DNA of 64,000 nt, taken from positions 1-64,000 of the forward strand of contig JASAMV010000663.1 of NCBI GenBank assembly GCA_030248065.1, in the 5' to 3' direction. Under the pieces are notes generated by a model. That model did no database searches and had not been told where the DNA came from. It saw only the letters and a list, made by a program, of their open reading frames with translations. The translations under genes and the position numbers were made by a program. This DNA comes from Rhynchonema sp. JSB1_4 (taxonomy: Eukaryota > Nematoda > Chromadorea > Monhysterida > Xyalidae). Each line of letters starts with the position of its first letter. The stretch's first letter is position 1. Below, one piece after another: positions 60,901 through 64,000 of the stretch.

Positions 60901-63900
60901 GAAAGACACCAACCGCCCAGGGGTGGTGAGCTCGTACGTGTGGTATAGTAAATTTCTAAATTCGCTGCCTCATCCATTTTTACAAACGCGGGGAAACTCC
61001 CGTTCGAAGTCGAGACAAGCAATAAAGTCATGCAGCTGGCTCGTGTGCGTTTCGAACGTTTCAGTCACACACAAGCTGGGTGTATCAGCTGCGTGGCTTG
61101 TTGACTGTGTGTTGAGCTTATGCCTCGACTTCGAACGGGAGTTTCCCCTGCGTCTGTAAAAATGCATGAGGCAACGAAATTAGCAATTTACTATAATAAC
61201 ACCAACGCAATGAGCAAGTCAATAGAGTCGGTGCTCTTCTCAGAGGCCAAGGCCTAAAGCACGTGCAAGGCCAGGCAAGGGGTGATATTTTCGAAAGGGC
61301 GCAAGGCCGCTCTCTGACAAAAGCAAAAAGTTCACAACACACTTTTTGCTTTTTGGTTTTTGCTTTTGTCAGAGAGCAAAAGCAAAAAGTTGACTTTTTG
61401 CTTTTTGCTTTTGTCAGAGAGCAAAAAAACAAAAAGCAAAAAGTTGTGCAGCGCGCACAAGCAGCAAATATTAGCGTGTTCCAGACCTGTGTAATTTTTG
61501 ATTTTCGGGTTTGTGCAGCCTGGTTTTGGGCGTAAAAAGTCATGATGACTTTTTGCTTTTTTTTCAAGTTTTTGCTTTTTGCTTTTGCTCTCTGACGAAA
61601 GCAAAAAGCAAAAAGCAAAAAGTCAACTTTTTGCTTTTGCTCTCTGACAAAAGCAAAAAGCAAAAAGCAAAAAGTGTGTGGTAAACTTTTTGCTTTTTGC
61701 TTTTTGCTTTTGTCAGAGAGCGGCCCAAAGGTCAGTTGGGTGTACAGGTCGGTGGAAAGCTCGGTCGACAGCTCAGTGTGATGGACCTCGGTGCAAACTT
61801 GAAACATTTCACGTTAATAACAGGCAATGTTTCACGTTTACACCGAGCTATGTACGCCGACCGAGCTTTCGACCGAACTTTACACCCAACTGACCTTTAC
61901 ACCGTTTCGAAAATTCCACCCAAGGCCTAAAGCACGTGCTATGTTTATACAGAGGACACAATACTGCAAATTTACACATTAACATCTGCATTTGCGCTGT
62001 ATGGCGGTGGTGGATCCAAAGTACGGTCGTCCAAACCAGCTCGTCTTCGGTGTACACGTGTTGGGTCGAACCGTTCTGGGTGCTCATCTAGGGCACCTCG
62101 AATGATTTAAGTGTAGTTTTCAGAACACATTTATTCCAGGTTGTTCGCACATTTGGGCTGTTTAAGAGAGCTTACAGTCAATAATCCATTCCAAATATTC
62201 AATTTCATCGGGATCTTCTGCATCCAGCAACGACACACTTGCGATGTAGTCGTTGATTCTGTCCAGCTGAGCTTGATTTGTTATTGTGTGTAAACGTCCT
62301 GCAACATTGACAGTGGTTGTACGTGTGCATACGTAGAATCCCAATGACTTTTTAGAAAAGTCAATTCGGACTCCTTCCTGTTCACTAACTCATGCGTGGC
62401 GAGCAGGGTTGGATTAAAAAATTTTTTGTCACCGAACTTTTTTTAAATAAAACTTTTTAAAAAATCACTTTTTTTAATGCGGGCCCCCCAAAAATTGGTT
62501 TCTTGAGGAATGAAATTGCTGAAATCATGTTAGTTAGGTATGTTTTGAGGAACGCAAAAGAGAACTTTTCCACTGACTTACACGTTTACGTCTATCACCA
62601 TTTGGTCATGACTTCGAGAACCTCGAAGGTAACTCTGTGGGTATATATGACAGAGGGAAAACCAACCTTCTGTTTGTGAATTTTGGGGATAAATTTTAAG
62701 TGAGCACCATGCTCATTTTGTGTCACAAAAGTAGCAAATGACTAATCCGCGACCACTGCAAACAGGCGAGCAACGTGCAGTCCGTCGATAGCTTACGACA
62801 CGCTCAATAACTGTACAGTATATGATATGGGGTGTCCTATATTATACATGCAGCGGTTGTTGGGATGTCTGGGAACTGCATGAGTCCATCACAACACCAT
62901 TTCAAACTGAAATATAAGCGCCGCAGGAAATTTTTCGAGAATTATGAGCAATAAAACACATGAAAACATGCCCTTGTACCCTTAAAAAAAGTCAGAAAAT
63001 AACGAAAAAATAATAAAAAAGTGGACTTATTTCTTAAATTTTAAAATAAAAAAAGTGGCCAACTTTTCTAAAAAAATTTAATTTTACTAAAGAATTTTTA
63101 CTTTTTTTTAATCCAACCCTGGTGGCGATTCACACGCAGACCCGCACGTCTCCCAGACGCGTCTGATTTGTTCTAGGCTCAGTTCCAGCTGTTCTCGGCC
63201 GCAATTCCTCATCGTTGTTAAACCGCCTCCGGCAAGCACCGTCATCCGTTGATTGCTGGCCACAAACAGCACTATTGACAACAGCATGACTTTGGGTGCA
63301 CACATTCTGGGACGCTCGATGATTTCTTGTGGTTGTATTTGTAAAATGGAATGTGCTGGCTCGAAGCGTTTTAAAAAAATTGTTTCAGAAAAACGCCCAG
63401 ACGGCGTCGGTGAACGACATGCAAACGGCGCCGTCATGACAATTACCACTCTTTTATGCACCATCGCCACATGATGTTTCAGACACGCACAGTCAAGTGT
63501 GCCTGATCTGCAGCGACCGAGCCACCGGCCGGCACTACGGCGCGGTGTCGTGCGACGGATGCAAGGGCTTCTTCAGACGATCGATCAGAAAGGAACGAGA
63601 ATACAAGTGCAGATTCAATGATCAATGCGTGATCGATAGAGGTGTGTGAATATTGATTGATGTGATTGAATTGACTGAGTATAACTGATTTCTGTCATTG
63701 TCTTCAGACCATCGTAATTCGTGTCGCGCGTGTCGCTATCGCAAATGTGTCGAAGCCGGAATGAAATCTGAATGTAAGATCAATGATGGATTCTGTATGG
63801 ATTGATTGATTCATTGTGAAATATGATTTCCAGTTGTTCAATACGAACGCGATCGCACGTACGTGAACGACCGACCCAGTGGTCAGGCTGCGAACCAAAA

Positions 63901-64000
63901 TGAAACATCAGCCGGACAAAATAATCAACCAACTGATCGAGTTGCGAACAACTCAGCAAAAGTTGTTGAATCAGTGAATCAGAATTTGAATGCGCTGACG
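57914..64000 (+). CDS. HNF4-like nuclear receptor, N-terminal part (cut by window end)
   Basis: Ligand-regulated transcription factor of the NR2A/HNF4-like type. Exons in phase: 57914-57947, 58014-58120, 58523-58622, 63483-63641, 63708-63773 and 63834 to beyond 64000. The first three encode a Ser/Pro/Gly/Tyr-rich A/B region starting [18 protein letters not shown]. The next two encode the DNA-binding domain: first zinc module [15 protein letters not shown] with P-box [11 protein letters not shown], second module [10 protein letters not shown]...[15 protein letters not shown]. All eight zinc cysteines are present. A Gln/Asn-rich hinge follows. The ligand-binding domain is outside the window. 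The 4.9-kb intron 58623-63482 contains a complete gene on the other strand and five repeats. Exon 4's acceptor AG directly follows TGATGTTTC. Confidence 0.9.
58844..60499. mobile_element. TTAA-flanked long-TIR foldback element, copy 2
   Basis: Second copy of 6885-8539, same orientation, flanked by TTAA (58840-58843, 60500-60503). It lies in the large receptor intron. Both copies look full length. Confidence 0.9.
60640..63305 (-). CDS. Small type I membrane protein with PPxY tail, nested in the nuclear receptor intron
   Basis: Minus-strand gene. Exon 1 starts at 63305 and encodes a likely signal peptide ([10 protein letters not shown] core) and a Cys-containing segment; its 3' limit (about 63130-63180) is unresolved next to a hAT-like insertion. 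Exon 2 is 62377-62176 (acceptor position inferred), ending phase 1 after EYLEWIID. Exon 60930-60842 enters in phase 1 and encodes one membrane helix ([20 protein letters not shown]). Exon 60777-60640 encodes an acidic tail with PPPPY and PPPY, ending DVSTQNGA and TAG. PPxY motifs bind WW domains, commonly of Nedd4-type ubiquitin ligases. Another exon (62087-61972), also entered in phase 1, would instead end [15 protein letters not shown] without a membrane helix. Family not recognised. The last two introns are short or repeat-filled. Confidence 0.6.
60946..61193. mobile_element. MITE family 2, copy 3
   Basis: Palindrome with ends tagtaaatttc / gcaatttacta, flanked by TA (60944-60945, 61194-61195). 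The core differs from copies 1 and 2 (gggaaactcccgttcgaagt and complement). It lies 15 bp from the acceptor of the minus-strand exon starting at 60930. Confidence 0.82.
61280..61921. mobile_element. MITE family 1, copy 4, split by a nested palindrome
   Basis: Ends gggtgatattttcgaaa / tttcgaaaattccaccc, TSD AAG (61277-61279, 61922-61924). The 18-mer aaggcctaaagcacgtgc also occurs on both sides. The left arm is broken by the insertion at 61305-61725. Confidence 0.85.
61305..61725. mobile_element. Microsatellite-armed palindrome (GCAAAAA arrays) nested in MITE family 1
   Basis: Ends ggccgctctctgacaaaagc / gcttttgtcagagagcggcc with 3-bp flanks CAA (61302-61304, 61726-61728). Arms are repeated aaaagcaaaaagc units and partial inverted repeats of the same. 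Confidence 0.85.
62404..63121. mobile_element. hAT-like element CAGGGTTGGATT...AATCCAACCCTG, copy 2
   Basis: Flanks GTGGCGAG (62396-62403) and GTGGCGAT (63122-63129), seven of eight equal. Interior matches 56035-56686, including ttttgaggaacgcaaaagag and aatataagcgccgcagg. It separates exons 1 and 2 of the nested minus-strand gene. Confidence 0.85.

Noticed and set aside
63130..63305. Insulin-like peptide suggested by [11 protein letters not shown]...ETCG
   Set aside because: The cysteine spacing is much longer than in insulin B chains, and later exons encode a membrane protein tail rather than an A chain.

Overview
The window is nuclear DNA of a multicellular animal. Every recognised gene is broken by GT-AG introns with TTTCAG-like acceptors, and the proteins are typical animal ones. 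The set (RIN-type RabGEF, GT11 fucosyltransferase, high-affinity choline transporter, ornithine decarboxylase, SNX5/6-type sorting nexin, HNF4-like nuclear receptor) with TTTCAG acceptors and some introns near 60 bp would fit a nematode or another ecdysozoan. That placement is inference; no species is recognised.

Layout. + strand: 1077-10661, RIN (Rab5 GEF; 5' part, including any SH2 domain, outside the window); 12997-16194, a long intronless ORF broken by one in-frame TGA, possibly from a retroelement; 16965-21329, alpha-1,2-fucosyltransferase (8 exons, 351 aa); 23935-31548, choline transporter (13 exons, 536 aa). - strand: 38285-33414, ornithine decarboxylase (9 exons). + strand: 40564-42007, Lys/Ala/Pro-rich basic protein; 43498-56855, SNX5/6 (11 exons, 409 aa); 57914 to beyond 64000, HNF4-like receptor. 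A - strand gene for a small membrane protein with PPxY motifs (63305-60640) lies inside the receptor's 4.9-kb intron. The genes are unrelated in function and do not form a pathway.

Much of the remainder is palindromic, non-autonomous DNA transposons, many datable by exact target-site duplications (TSDs): a GGGTGA...TCACCC family (3-bp TSD, four copies, one inside an ornithine decarboxylase coding exon), TA-flanked families, a 1.66-kb TTAA-flanked foldback (two copies), several hAT-like elements with 8-bp TSDs, and a Merlin-like element with a zinc-ribbon ORF. Several hAT-like palindromes have arms built of simple-sequence arrays.

The most unusual signal is the decamer TGAAACATCA (or its complement TGATGTTTCA): 22 exact copies were found by eye where about 0.1 is expected by chance, and 21 of them lie inside or within about 36 bp of a predicted exon or ORF. 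A perfect 517-bp (TG)n tract fills the divergent intergenic space between ornithine decarboxylase and the Lys-rich gene. All exon models come from reading the sequence by eye; phases were checked by exon-length arithmetic.
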